Numbered from the stretch's first letter, positions 23,881-35,510 are shown. The stretch: 64,000 nt of DNA from Owenia fusiformis (GCA_903813345.2 CAIIXF020000012.1:3513318-3577317), one strand, 5' to 3'. A program made the numbers and translations. The notes: generated from the sequence alone by a model not told the origin.

Positions 23881-24799
23881 TATCGTGTTTATCGCGTAAC
23901 ATGAATCACTTATTAAAGCCTTTCTATTTTTGGCATATGAAATCGAAGTATCTGAAATATGGTAATAAGGAACATAATCAAGGTTTAAAAATTGACAGAC
24001 TTTCATATGCTATCATATAATAACTTCCAGTTGCCAAACTTATGGAGGGGGTGTGCATGGTTTATAGTATAGGGTCCATGTAAACTGCAACAAGACTCCT
24101 GTTGTTGCTGCAAATAATTAGCTATATAATAACAAATTGTAACAACAAATGATTAAGAGCCAGAGTTACTCCGAGCCTGATTGCAGTTTGCACACTTCGT
24201 ATTGTATATATGTCATAAATTGTTTATTTGTTGTCTGTAGAACAGATGACGTATGTTTTGTTTATGTCAAAATAATAGACCTTGTCCATAGGCGTAGCCT
24301 GGGATGGGATTGCTCCCCCCCCCCTATAACCAATAAAAATATAACCATGAGATAGAAGAAAAGACAATGGTCTAGTAGTTACACATATCCTAATATGAGG
24401 TTGTTTTGGTTCGTTTTCCTCAAAGATCGCCTTCTTCTTGGGACCTTCTTCAGTTTAAATAAATAGGTTTTTCCCAGAAAATATTCTACTTTGGACCAGT
24501 CATGGCATTGGTCCTATATTCTGACATTTGGTATGGCATTGGTATGGCTTTTAGGCACTATTTCAGTTGGTATGGGAACACATCCAAATTTGACATTTTG
24601 GTATGGGAATATATTGATATCTGAGGGTTCAACCTAGGACCCCGCCAAATTTTGTACACAGTGAACCCCCCAGGATTGAAGCAGACAAGTAGCAGACAAG
24701 TGAAATCAGTCCAAATAATCACGCTCTTACAAAGTTTTGACAATTTTTTCTTTTTGACGTTTTGATGAATGTAAACAAAGGAAGTTACTTAGCTAAAGT

Positions 24800-25260
24800 C
24801 TGACATACACCAATACGACATGGTGGGACCTCCATTGATTTAACATTGGGTGGAACCTCATGGAAATTCTTGGACTTCATTGAGATTTGCCCGATGGAAC
24901 TCCTTGGGATTCCTTTGGACTTTGCCCCATGAAGCCCCATTGAGTCCCATGAGATTCGATGAGGTATCATTTGGCAAAGTCCCACGAAGCCCCATTGAGA
25001 ATGAACCTGTTCATCCTCTTTCCATTTGGGCATCGTGGGACTTTTGATCATGGGATGTGTCAGCTAACTTGGGATCAAAATGACTGAGACAAAACCTTCT
25101 AAACTAAATTACATAATTTCCGTGGGATTCAATGGGATATGGAGGGACTCGATGAGACTCCATGGGACAAAGTTAACATGGTCCCATGGGACATTGTGGG
25201 ACTCGATATGGCATGGTGGGACTTGAAGGGGCGAGTGGGATTCTGCGTCATTGGAATATG
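24800..25260. repeat. Degenerate GGGAC / CCATG-rich repeat
   Basis: Many short variants of TGGGACTTTG, CCATGGGAC and TTGAGTCCCATG in both orientations. Frames here are an effect of the repeat and not genes. Confidence 0.5.
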
Positions 25261-26470
25261 TTGGCCTTGGACCAAACTCGCTTAATGTCACATATCATAT
25301 AAGTAATATCAACAAACCCAGTGCCACGGAATTGATCACTTGGAGAGAATGTAAAGCATTATTATTTCCTTTGGCTTTAGGTTTCTACAATTTATGACAC
25401 ATATTATACAAAGCATATAAATAAGGTTGGCAACTGCAAGTTTTCATATGATGACATATCAACGTCTGTCAATGTTGGAACCTCGATTTTGTTCCTTATT
25501 GCTTTATTTCAAAAGCTTGATGTCTTGTTTAAAATTGCCAAACAGCATGACAAGCTTTGATAAGTGATTCAAAGGGGGAATTCCAGTTACAAAACTTATG
25601 ATGGGCAGTGTAATTTAACAATTCATTCTTAACATACCATAACTACATAAACAACATTAGGATAGAATGGCATCTGAAATACAATTTTGAACTTGAATGT
25701 TATTAGTACACATACATGTATTTCCTATTGCTGACCACACATACCCTAAACGGTTCTATGGGGTATGGCAATGACAAGTTGTAAAAAATATAAGATGTTA
25801 GATAATGAATATATTTAGCATTTTATGATGTCACATATAGTGTTAAGATTTATTTAGAATAAGAAATTTTGCTATAACGATACATATTTTCTATTTGACC
25901 CTACCAACAAGTTCAATGACTGAAGCGTAATGTGCCACGCCCCCTTTCTTGAATTTTTAGGGGAAGGTAAAGAGAAAAATCAGAAAAATAGATGCTTGTA
26001 CTTTTTATTGAAACTTATGCAAGAAATATTTGCTAACATCATCAGTGAAGTTTTTAATCAGGTTTAATACACCATAGGCCCTTACTGTTTTTTAAATGAC
26101 TGATTAACTATCGACTGAATAAGAAATTTTGAAGAGAAATTTTGTACTTTTAGGGACAAATTATCCTATATCTCTACCAAATTCTGTTGGATAAGACCCA
26201 AACTTTCAGGAATTCTTCATACATGCCTTACTGATATATTAACAATGTTTCATTATAATTGCAACAACCTCAAATGAGATATTAAACAGTTTCAAGCATA
26301 TGGTCAAACTCCAACTCGAAAATGATAAAATTTGCTGACTCAGCACTTTTGAGCCTGCTTTGCAAGGGTTCACAAACTTCTTTTTACATGCCTTGGGGTC
26401 CCCTACAAGAATCTAAAGTCAAATTGAATCTAGGTGTTTTGGACACAAATGGCCTTGGCCGTAGCACTAT

Positions 26471-26587
26471 ATGGATATCTGGACAGATCTGTTCTCAAAA
26501 CCCGAGAAAAAAATGGGTAAAATTAAAGTAAACAAGTCTCATTACGTTCCTTTGAAATACGTCAAACCGGAAGTGGGTCGCGTGTAA
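26471..26587 (+). CDS. Possible 38-residue Polinton small protein
   Basis: A short basic frame (start MDIWTDLFSKPEKK) with its ATG 4 bp inside the foldback's right border. It ends 2 bp before the next ATG at 26590. That tight spacing and its position in the capsid gene row suggest it is coding, but its original 5' end may have been removed by the insertion. No family recognised. Confidence 0.35.
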   Translation: MDIWTDLFSKPEKKMGKIKVNKSHYVPLKYVKPEVGRV

Positions 26588-26589
26588 CT

Positions 26590-26808
26590 ATGATATCGCC
26601 GTCTGAAGCTAGTGTTCAAAGAGCTAGAGCGCGCATGCGTCGTGATAACATCATAGATACAGGCCCCCGGATTAAATCTATAAAACCTACCGTATTTAAA
26701 AATGAGACCACACGTACCAAAGGTATTGAAGGGAGTAACACCGTATTAAAGAAAAAACGTGGAAAACGTGAAAATAACACGCTTGGTATAAGTACCATAT
26801 TTGATTAA
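26590..26808 (+). CDS. Small basic Polinton protein, function unknown
   Basis: 72 residues, strongly basic in two patches (residues 11-18 RARARMRR and 54-61 KKKRGKRE). It lies between the minor and major capsid genes, 38 bp before the major capsid ATG. Its charge and size resemble the core or DNA-condensing proteins of adenovirus-like virions, which is an inference from composition only. The frame is intact. Confidence 0.55.
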   Translation: MISPSEASVQRARARMRRDNIIDTGPRIKSIKPTVFKNETTRTKGIEGSNTVLKKKRGKRENNTLGISTIFD

Positions 26809-26846
26809 AAGGGAAGAACAGATAAAACAAAAACAAATAAATAAAA

Positions 26847-27371
26847 ATGGATAACATTATGGACAGTTCTAGCGAGGTTGTGAACGAGCAGTTTATGATT
26901 TTCGATTCTCGCGACACGGATGTCAGCACGAAACAGTTGAAATACGTCAATTTTAGACCGATCAATTTATCAGACGGTAATCCATTAACCTTCGATATAA
27001 CAAATAACAGATATCACTACTTAGATTTGAGTAAAACAGTGTTATTCGTCAAGGCAAAAATAACCATGCCGGATGGGAGTCCATTGCCTTTAGATCCAAA
27101 CGACCCGGCGGCATCTGCATCCAAAGTTACTTGCGCTAATCTTTGGTTACATTCATTATTCTCGCAAGTGGATGTTCAAATGCAGCAAAAATCAATTTCA
27201 ACATCAGGACCTTATTACCCGTACACAAGTTATATTCAAACAGTACTAAACACATCAGCGGCAGATATGCAAGGTTACTTATCATCCCAAATGTATTTTA
27301 AGGATGAAGCCAGTCTAGGTAACGACCATAACGGGTTTGACTCCAAAAATAATGGATTCCTGAGGAGAATG
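26847..27371 (+). pseudogene. Polinton major capsid protein, 5' part (interrupted)
   Basis: 175 codons from the ATG at 26847, up to the target duplication AGAATG of a 495-bp insert. The sequence matches the first jelly-roll half of the Polinton double jelly-roll major capsid protein: YLDLSKTVLFVKAKIT, then LWLHSLFSQVDV and YPYTSYIQTVLN. These motifs are shared with the C. elegans F54H12.2-like family. Past 27371 the frame reads into the insert and stops at 27431. In the virion model this protein builds the shell hexons. Confidence 0.88.
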
Positions 27372-27866
27372 CAGGCCTGTCAACTGTCCCGCAATTTGCG
27401 TATTTGTCACGCATTTGCTGAAGAATTTTAAGTCACGCCAGTTATTTTTGCGTGACAGAAAATGTCACGCAAATATGCATTTTACCTGGTAATTGTCAAG
27501 CAAAAATATTTCTGTAGAAAAATTTCTAAAAAAGATCGTGTACACAGCAAAAATACGAACGCCGAAAAAAACGTACGCATTTCGGTCGGAGTTTTCACGC
27601 GAATTACGTATATGTCACGCATTCCGTTCGAAATTATTCGTACCTCCCCCCCCCCCCCCCCGTTGATGGAGGTTTGAAACGCGAGCGTAGCAAGCGCGAA
27701 AAATTTGAGGTGTTCAAAAGTTGGCAAGATGTAATAAAATGTAAACCAAGGTGTTCAAAATTTGGATCAAGGTGTTCAGATTTGGACCAAGGTGTCCACA
27801 TTTTGAGGGGAGGTGTTCAACATTTCCAAGTCACTCATGTTAGGTGTTCCCAAGTTGACAGGGCTG
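27372..27866. mobile_element. 495-bp MITE inserted in the major capsid gene
   Basis: The ends read CAGGCCTGTCAACT and, inverted, AGTTGACAGGGCTG. The same six bases, AGAATG, lie on both sides (27366-27371 and 27867-27872). It contains a long C run (about 27645-27661) and several GTGTTCA-type short repeats. It encodes no transposase. It imports a stop codon into the capsid frame. Confidence 0.85.
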
Positions 27867-27872
27867 AGAATG

Positions 27873-28673
27873 GCACACACGATCGAGAGTTTGGAGGTTG
27901 AAATGGCGGGTCCATTGCACGCTGACATCTTTAAGATTGAAAAATATTTGTTGAATAACATAGATATTCAAGTCAAACTAACACCATCCCCGGTTGCCTT
28001 TAACCTAACGGCTAATGATAACGACGTAGCTTATAAGGTTAAGATTACCGACGCATTTCTTAGAATTGCCAAAATTGAGCCGACACCCGGTGTATTGGAA
28101 GGTCACGCCCAAACGTTAAAGACGAATCTGGCTCAATATCCGTACATCGGCAGAGAAATGAAAAGTTTAAGTGTGGCCACCGGAAACCGCAATTTTCAAA
28201 TCGATAATTTATTTCTAGGTAGGGTGCCTCAAACGATATACCTAGTCATGGTCACGGCTCGATCTCAAATGGGCGTGTACAATTTGAATCCTTTCAACTT
28301 TCAACATTTCAACTTAGATTATCTAGACGTGTTAGTCGATGGACTAAGCGTGACCAATCCCGTAACATTAGATTACAGAACAGGTGATCTAATGAACAAG
28401 TATATAACGTGTTACAACAACTTATTTCCCCAGTTTAACGACCAAAAACGAAACGCGTACATATCCAGAGACGAATTCGCCAACGGAACTACAATTTTAA
28501 GATTTGACGTCAATAACAATGGTAGTACGCAAGTTAATTCGATCGAGAGAAGGGGTAATTTATCCATCAATGGTCATTTTCAAAAACATTTACTAGAGCC
28601 GATCAACATCCTGATATTGGCGGAGTTTCCCAAAGTTATTCAGATAGACGAGGCTAGGAACATCATAACATAA
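27873..28673 (+). pseudogene. Polinton major capsid protein, 3' part (interrupted)
   Basis: 266 codons plus stop, in the frame expected for continuation across the insert. The start of this part has EMAGPLHADIF and VDGLSVTNPVTLDYRTGD, typical of the second jelly-roll half. The end has LLEPINILILAEFPKVI. With the 5' part the original length would be about 441 residues, normal for this family. Apart from the insert I see no stop or frameshift, so the gene was probably functional until the insertion. The stop overlaps the protease ATG (TAATG). Confidence 0.88.
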
Positions 28674-29209
28674 TGAACTCTCTCCAATTAAGGCATATAT
28701 TAGAATCTACGCCATATTTAAAAACCGCCTACCATAGGGTCTGCGCCAAAGACGAATAACCGCGGTTTTCTCCGAGTAAATTAGCCGTTTATATCGTTAA
28801 TACTGCCAAGCACGATCACCCCGGATTACATTGGGTCTTACTCGTATTCAAGATTGACACGTTGGGTCAGAAAACTTGTATGTATTTTGACAGTTTGGGT
28901 GGTCATCCTCGAAAATATGGTCTATTTGAATTCATACAAAATAATTCGGATACATTTATATACAATAACTTGAGACTTCAAGATGATGAAAGTACAATCT
29001 GTGGCCAATATACATTAGTTGTAATGGATCGTTATATTCGTAGAAATGAAAGCTTACTGGGTATATTGAATGACTATAATATCGAGGATACTTACAACGA
29101 TCTAATCACCATAGATTATTTCAAGACTCACTTTTCTACCAAATCCGCTGTGACTTATGTAGAGTGCCAAACCTGCATTAAACCGAATATTCAGGCTTTA
29201 GAAAGTTAA
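28673..29209 (+). pseudogene. PRO: Polinton cysteine protease (adenain-like) with a nonsense codon
   Basis: The frame begins at the ATG overlapping the capsid stop. At codon 29 (28757-28759) a TAA interrupts it, just after AKDE. The rest is open to 29209. The catalytic set of the adenovirus-type maturation protease is visible: His in DHPGLHW, Asp in YFDSLGG, and Cys in STICGQY. These enzymes cut capsid precursors during virion maturation. The stop lies before all catalytic residues. Restarting inside the gene is conceivable but no suitable early Met is present. Stop readthrough or a sequencing error cannot be excluded. Confidence 0.87.
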
Positions 29210-29338
29210 TTAGATATAATTGTTTATATTCTATGTATGTTATACTATTGTGTATCGAAATAAAATGGATTAGGTAAAAAATTATATTTGTTCTTTGGTA
29301 CTAACTTATTAAAAATCATCAATGGCCCGATTGTTTAA

Positions 29339-29347
29339 ATAAAAGAC
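29339..29347 (+). promoter_or_regulatory. TATA-like ATAAAAGAC box before the ATPase
   Basis: ATAAAAGAC lies 45 bp before the ATPase ATG. The same string is at 30107-30115 before the next gene. ATATAAAGAC occurs on the minus strand at 41307-41316 before the PC4-like gene. Confidence 0.35.
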
Positions 29348-29392
29348 TTCGCAAAACAAGTATTTATCATTGTAAGTTCAACCGTTGAAGTC

Positions 29393-30064
29393 ATGACACA
29401 TAGCCTTGTGCCCTTTAATTCGCCTACCTCTATCGCCATGATAGGAGCGTCTCAATCGGGGAAAACTAACATGTGTTTCAAAATTCTAAAACATAGAGAC
29501 GCCTTGTTTCAAAAAAGTTCGAATTCACCTACCAAAATATTGTTTTGTTACGCAACTTGGCAATCCCTGTACAGCGATATGGAGCTACAATTTAAAGATG
29601 AAATCATATTTCACGAAGGACTAGTCGACGAGGAAGACATCTTAAATTTTACGAAAGATATAGCGATACCAACATTTCTAGTTCTAGATGATTTAATGGC
29701 TAGCGTATGTCAAAGTAGGGAGGCCACCAAAATATTCACGCAATTATGTCATCATAGAAATATGAATGTCCTTTTTCTAACACAAAACGCCTTGTGTCAG
29801 GGTTCTAGCGCTAGAAATATTTCATTAAATACGCAGTATTTCATCATTTTCAAAGCAAATCGTGATAAAAGACAACTAAAGTGTTTGGCTGGTCAGATAT
29901 ATCCGGATAAAACGAAATATTTTATGGACAGTTATTTGGACGCCACTTCGGAAAGATACGGTTACATAGTCGTGGATATGTCGCCAGATGGTGTTGATGA
30001 ATATAGATTACGCACACGTATATTTCCGGATGAAGACCCAATCATTTATAAACCCAAAGGTTAA
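29393..30064 (+). CDS. ATP: Polinton genome-packaging ATPase (A32/FtsK-HerA type)
   Basis: 223 intact residues. Walker A is GASQSGKT (residues 18-25), Walker B is FLVLDDLM (95-102), and the sensor region reads HHRNMNVLFLTQN (120-132). The rest follows the family: LNTQYFIIFKANRD, and YGYIVVDMSPDG close to the end. These ATPases pump DNA into a preformed capsid. It follows the protease after a 183-bp gap with an AATAAA, so it is probably a separate transcript. Length is usual for Polintons. Confidence 0.92.
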   Translation: MTHSLVPFNSPTSIAMIGASQSGKTNMCFKILKHRDALFQKSSNSPTKILFCYATWQSLYSDMELQFKDEIIFHEGLVDEEDILNFTKDIAIPTFLVLDDLMASVCQSREATKIFTQLCHHRNMNVLFLTQNALCQGSSARNISLNTQYFIIFKANRDKRQLKCLAGQIYPDKTKYFMDSYLDATSERYGYIVVDMSPDGVDEYRLRTRIFPDEDPIIYKPKG

Positions 30065-30123
30065 TTGAACGCGTCAGTTTAGATCCAGACGGTTACCAGA
30101 CAACACATAAAAGACATGTCACG

Positions 30124-30447
30124 ATGTCAGCACTTATTAAAAGGAATAAAAACTTCCTAAAATTTCTTTTGACTAGTACTTTGCAGCAAATGAAAGTTTT
30201 ATTGAATACAATTACTGAAACGCAACTTCGTGTTCTAGGTGAAGTAGCTCTTAACGTACTTCACGGTAGTCTCCCTATCACGAATTTTTATAAACAAAAA
30301 TTAAAACGTCATAAAAGAGTTTTACAACACATCCCGTCCAAATCCAAAACCAAGAAGTTTAGAAAGGACTTGATCAAACGTAATACATCAGTTTTGGGTC
30401 TATTGATTAAATCTGTTAATAATTTTATCCAAAAACTGAAGCTATGA
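30124..30447 (+). CDS. Small conserved Polinton protein
   Basis: 107 residues, very Lys-rich. It has the pattern seen beside the ATPase in many Polintons and adintovirus-like elements: a leucine-rich front, TETQLRVLGEVALNVLHG at about 38-55, then basic helices ending FIQKLKL. By position and charge it may be a virion core protein like adenovirus pX, which is inference. Its stop overlaps the next ATG by 4 bp (ATGA). Confidence 0.6.
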   Translation: MSALIKRNKNFLKFLLTSTLQQMKVLLNTITETQLRVLGEVALNVLHGSLPITNFYKQKLKRHKRVLQHIPSKSKTKKFRKDLIKRNTSVLGLLIKSVNNFIQKLKL

Positions 30448-30914
30448 TCAAATCTGTTTTGATACCTTATGATAAATATATCAGACTCGAAAATTCCACG
30501 CGTAAAACTGAGGAGGGTAATAACAAAACCATAGATCAGACGCCAACTTATACTAATAAAATGGATGGTGGAATAGGTACACGTAAACCTAGTCATACGA
30601 AGCAAGTTGATTCCGGGAGTAATGATGCATCTACGTTTTCCTCGGAAATGGATGCCCCATCCGATAGCGACTTTAAGGAAGGTATCTCGAGTAAACAAAA
30701 TGATGACGCAGGACTATCAACCAGTGATGATGATGATGCAATAGGGATGCCTAGCTATACCGATAATACACCTAGGTTCATTTACAAAAGAAGCGCCACA
30801 TCGTACAAAGTACCGGGTATTTCAGCCAAAGTTCTTAAGAGACCTCGTAAAAAAAACCAAAATGGCTGCCATTTTAAACACTCTATTAGAACATATTTGA
30901 ATACAATGATATGA
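30444..30914 (+). CDS. Polinton acidic/Ser-rich protein starting KSVLIPYDKY
   Basis: 156 residues overlapping the previous gene by 4 bp. The front, MIKSVLIPYDKYIRL, is a phrase I associate with the gene after the small basic protein in other Polintons. The middle is low-complexity and acidic (STSDDDD). The end carries a basic patch (KRPRKKNQN) that could act as a nuclear signal. No enzymatic motif is seen. The frame is intact. Confidence 0.55.
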   Translation: MIKSVLIPYDKYIRLENSTRKTEEGNNKTIDQTPTYTNKMDGGIGTRKPSHTKQVDSGSNDASTFSSEMDAPSDSDFKEGISSKQNDDAGLSTSDDDDAIGMPSYTDNTPRFIYKRSATSYKVPGISAKVLKRPRKKNQNGCHFKHSIRTYLNTMI

Positions 30915-32613
30915 ATATCACCCCTGTAGGCATAAACTTGTTTGTTGGACTAAATTCAGACTTTGCCTACTTAATTTAAGCCATCTCATTTACCATTGTA
31001 TTTAATTAGACCGATATAAATCAATTAAACTCATGTAATTTATGTGATCTTCCCAACTTTCTCGGTTCACTTTGTATTTTTGTTTTAATTAAGGAATCCC
31101 TAAACAGTATTGAAATCTAGGAAAGGTATTTAAAAAAGATTTTAGGAAATCTGCATATTTAATCAAGATCAGAATTTATTCTATTTGACGTTGTTTTTTT
31201 TAAATTCTGTATGTAATTTTCAAATAAAACAACATAGTTGTCTTAAAGTTTTCTTAAAGAGGTCGGTTTAAATCCTCATTAATGCGATGTTCAAAAAGCC
31301 TCAAATGCTAATTTACTCAATCAAGGTTTACAATTTCAATGTAAAGGATGCAGTACCGGGTCGGTTTTCACGTCTGTTTGCGCAGGTTTGACTTCCGGTT
31401 TGAGAAAGCTAGCTCCCAAGAACGTCATTTTCGCATTTAGTCTTATTCAAAAATTATAGTTTATTTCGATAATGGTGTTTCCAGAAAAGAATTAAATTGC
31501 AAACTTTTTATCAAGCATATTTTATCCCTTTCACTTTTATGGGAAAACTTGTTCTTGAGTCGCAATTAGTGGATACGAAAACCAGGGTTCGAAAGGTGCC
31601 AGCTCTATTGAAAACTCAAAAAAGTAAAAAGATTCATTTTGGGTGGGTAAAATAATTTTTTATTTTGTAATTACCAGACGGTCAATCCTCTTCATATTGT
31701 ACTTGGATGATGATAACATCATAGTGATACATTGTAAAAAATATGAGCAAAATCTAATGTCTGGAACTTTTTCTACGCTGACCTGGTACTGCATCCTTAA
31801 ATCGCAATACAGGTGTAAACAATATCATATGATTACATTCCAACAGTGTTTAATGTTAAACCATTATTGAATATGTATACTCGATAAATGTTATATATTT
31901 GTATCAATGTAGTGATATCCAACTACCACTAGATGTCAGCATCGTACAGAGTATTTTAATATTTGAAGATGTCACCCTAATCGAATATACACGTGTTTCT
32001 AAGTAGATGACATTGCAACTTTGTGTGTAGGTCTGTAATTAATGATTTTGTACAAATGTTGAAACTTTGGAATTAATAAACTTACATCGAATAATCCTAA
32101 GGATTTATTATGTTTCACAAGTTTTAAACAATTAAAGAACAATAAACAAACAAATTAAGGGATTTTCTTATCTAGTTTAATACATTCTTATTTATTTGTT
32201 GTATATCTTTTGTACACATTGTATGAATTTTATACGACTATCATAGGCTCCCTTTGTCTTTCATCCTTAACAATCGGTAATTTGGATCTCGTTATCATTC
32301 TAAGCCATAACACATTACCTAAAAATGATATAGCACTAGTTACCACCATTAAATATAAGCCAAACATGGTATATTATAGTTTCTCAAAATTCACGTAACT
32401 CACCTATGATAACAAAAGTTAAAACACCTCCGGTAAAGCTTAAGGCCATTGGAGTCTCTAGATTTACATCGTAACTACTACTAATATATGGTTTCAGTAC
32501 GTTATAAGGTAACATTGATGTTTCGACAAATGCAACATGTTGCAATAACGCTCAAAACTAATAATTGACCTATCATGTTCAAAAACCTAGGTATGAATGG
32601 CTATATTACTTAC
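30915..32613. other. Gene-free part of the Polinton core
   Basis: About 1.7 kb of AT-rich sequence with no frame over 80 residues that looks like protein. This is where a DNA polymerase B gene could have lain, but I see no polymerase motif. CATTTCCGTTT-like or terminal-repeat copies are also absent. Confidence 0.5.
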
Positions 32614-33612
32614 AACAGGATCTTAAGAGGTTCTGGACAAATCATTTGATTCTGGACTTGTCATATTTTTTTTTCAACGAAATCACATCCAAGGGTTGAA
32701 TTTTTATTAGCTATTTAGAGAGTGAGTCCTGCCTAGTATTAATTTCAATAAAAAAGTTAAAATAGAACCCTATTTGAGAGTCAATCTAATACTTACATTA
32801 CATTGATAAATTAAGGCAAATCCTGAAATATTTTTAAAGTGCGTTTTTAATGAAATATTATCCAGCAAATATTTAAATGAAACGGTCTTATTTAAATACA
32901 AATCATAACATGATATTTTTCATGAAACATTTTTCAATGAAATTCAATTGAAGGGTCAAAATAAAACGAGCTAATTTAGGTGAAAACCCTTACATGATGA
33001 TGTGTTTTCATAACTTCTTTCATAAAATTCCATCAAGGGGAGAAGATAAAATGATCGAATTTAAGTGATTTAAGGATCACGAGAATATGTTTTCTTTGAT
33101 ATTTTCTATGAAATCCCATCCAATGGTCAAGGTAAAATTTTGATTTTGATTTTGATTTGGTCATGTGTTCGAAAGATCCATATAAGGCCCATAGAACCAT
33201 ATAGGAACGTCATTTTGAATGTCACGTGATAGATCCATATAAGGCTTTTAGAACCATTTATGGAAAGATGAGGGAAGCCCCTGACACCTGTTTCACGATT
33301 TTTATGCACTTCATTATTGTACCGAAGTTTGCCGATTCGATTCGTCGTATTTCGGAATCCTGGTGACAATTTTATACTCCATTGGAATATTTTTGACCTA
33401 CTTCTTATGACGGAAATTCCCGAACCTTGTTCGGATTAATCCGGATTTTCTGACCTACTTTATCTACCGAGATTTCACGAGTTAACATTCGTCTCATTCC
33501 GGAATCCTGGTGACAATTTTATACTCCATTGGAGTATTTTTGATCTACTTTTTCTGGATTTTGCCCTACTTATTATATCTTGACAACAAGCAAATCAAAA
33601 AGTTCGACATGA

Positions 33613-33683
33613 ACGGGTCTCGATCAACTAACCTAGACTATGGAAGCCAGGCACGCTAACCATTAGACCAACGAGCTACCGAT
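33613..33683 (-). other. tRNA-like sequence in the left foldback arm
   Basis: On the minus strand the arm reads GGTAGCTCGTTGGTCTAATGG, TTAGCGTGCCTGG, a loop with CTTCCAT, then TTGATCGAGACCC. GATCGAGAC fits the internal promoter box B (GWTCRANNC), and the first part resembles box A. The anticodon arm does not fold normally. It is therefore a tRNA-derived piece and not a working tRNA. Confidence 0.5.
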
Positions 33684-34232
33684 ATGAAAGAACAAAAGTA
33701 TTATATATTTATACCGAGCGTCAATTCAAAATGATCCTCACTTTTGTCTCCACTTAAATACGACTCGTCAGTTGTATCCAGAATAGTAGAACGCCTATGG
33801 CGCTAGTGAATAACCAAGTCCCAGGTGAGTGGTTCGTATCCCTCCGTGATATACTATTTTTGTTTTATTAAATACGACAGAAAGGAGCAAGGTGTAGGTT
33901 GAAAACAAGACGTTAGTTTGTTTCAAAACAGTTTGGAAACATTAATCTCTGATAATTTAAGGTTTTCCACTCCTGAAGGGCCTCTAGATCTATGAAATTC
34001 AATAATCCACTCAGTAAAAATACGATTTCTCTGCAACCTGATGTCCAATCAAGATCATTGAAATATATATGTGTTCCTGACACGTTTGGGCGTCCGGGAA
34101 TAAAATTGCTTGTGAAAACTATTTACAAAAGTGTTCCAGAGACCCTTATCTACTTGGCTAAGGTTTTATTTGAAGATACATTGCCTTATTAGCAGGTAGA
34201 GGGGCATACAGAACACAGAAGCAAATGCTATG

Positions 34233-35510
34233 ATACGACGTCAGATACTGTACATCACGGCGTAACATTGTCCATTTTACCGACAAAATGCAAAGATTTA
34301 CGCGATAAATATGCGCAATGCTCCTCCAAGTAATTGCAGAAGTTTAAATATTCGTGGAATCTTCTTAAAAACTTCAAGTTTTGTTCAGATTAATGTGTGC
34401 TTCAATACAATTCTATATTCAAAAAGGTTGTATCACGATACACAGAATTAGAATCACCAGAAAGTAGACATTTCAAACCCTACCCGTTTTCTTCTTTGTC
34501 GCGCTTTTCGGCCCCGCGCTCTCGTTGTCGCACCGTCTTTCTAGACACTTTCAAAGTGCCCCTTGTCATATTCAACTGATTTACACAGACGGGAAGATAT
34601 TAAGGATTGTTAAATGCATTATTTGTAATTGATTTTAACTCGAATATTTAGTTTTATTTATTTGAAGCAATGAATAATAAAGGAGAACATATAATACGCT
34701 AACGGCATAACGTCTTATTTTGTAAAGGCTTCACTTGGGGTTGCGGTGATAAAATGATGTCTATCTCAATATATACTGGATCAAATTAAATGAAATTAAT
34801 TGTATGTAGTAAGGGGTATATTTAATAGAACATGCTGAAACATTGAAAAGTTTTGAATGTTTATCCCTTAATTAGAAATATTTGAACTCAAAAAATGAAA
34901 CGTAATTTTGTGAATTTTTCACATGGCTTCACTTCATATTTCTTTCAATTTATGCTTCTTACAGACTGAATTTCAATCGAAATGATATAGTTTTTTGATA
35001 AAAATATAGAATATGATATGCCTTTCAGGAATCAAAAAATAATAATTCACCTTTCAAACGATTTAATGTTTAATTGATCAAAATATATATCTTGTTGGTA
35101 CGAAATTCTGCCTGTCCACACTTTTTTGCATAAATATAAGCGTTAAGTTAGCATTGTTATATTATGACGTCATCAACCAGAATCTGTTTGTCTTTTTCAA
35201 AATGGTGAATTTAAATATTGTGAAAGTTTAAAATTGAAATCATTTTTCTTCAAAATGTTACAGTCCACACCCGGTTTTAGCATATAAAGTCGCATAATAC
35301 GGCTTGCGTGATTCGCATTTAAAAAGTCCCAAATCAGTTATTTGGAATTCTGATAGGCAAAATATTTCATGGACATACGTGTTCAACTGATGACGAAAAA
35401 TTGTAGAAAAATATGGTTTTGCTGTCGAGATATTGCGGTTTTAAAAGTAAGAACGCATGTAAAAATGCAGTAAAATGCCGCGATGTACAGTATCTGACGT
35501 CGTATCTATG
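34233..35510. mobile_element. Element bounded by GATACGACGTCAGATACTG ends
   Basis: GATACGACGTCAGATACTGT at 34233 is mirrored by ACAGTATCTGACGTCGTATC ending near 35509. This gives inverted ends of about 28 bp around 1.28 kb without coding potential. It lies inside the larger foldback. Confidence 0.55.

Larger units (their letters stand above)
22378..26467. mobile_element. 4.1-kb foldback transposon nested in the Polinton
   Basis: The arms at 22378-23268 and 25566-26467 are long inverted copies of each other. The outer ends read GTGCTACGGCCAAGGCC and GGCCTTGGCCGTAGCAC, flanked on both sides by TA. Between the arms (23269-25565) I find no transposase. There is only repetitive sequence: CATATTCCGCAGGTGAATATG-like palindromic units and a stretch rich in TGGGACT and CCATG. 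A TA duplication with long arms suggests a Tc1/mariner-superfamily or related nonautonomous element. It splits the intergenic space after the minor capsid gene. Confidence 0.85.

Noticed and set aside
24785-25291. Frames rich in His, Pro and Trp
   Set aside because: They are produced by the GGGAC/CCATG repeat in several frames and on both strands.
27462-27727. Frames inside the capsid-gene insert
   Set aside because: They arise from a MITE with a C-run and short repeats, with no resemblance to a transposase.
33127-33369. Frame with IWIYHVTFKMTFLYG, mirrored at 39763-39951
   Set aside because: It is the same sequence in the two arms of a foldback element, and no protein family was recognised.
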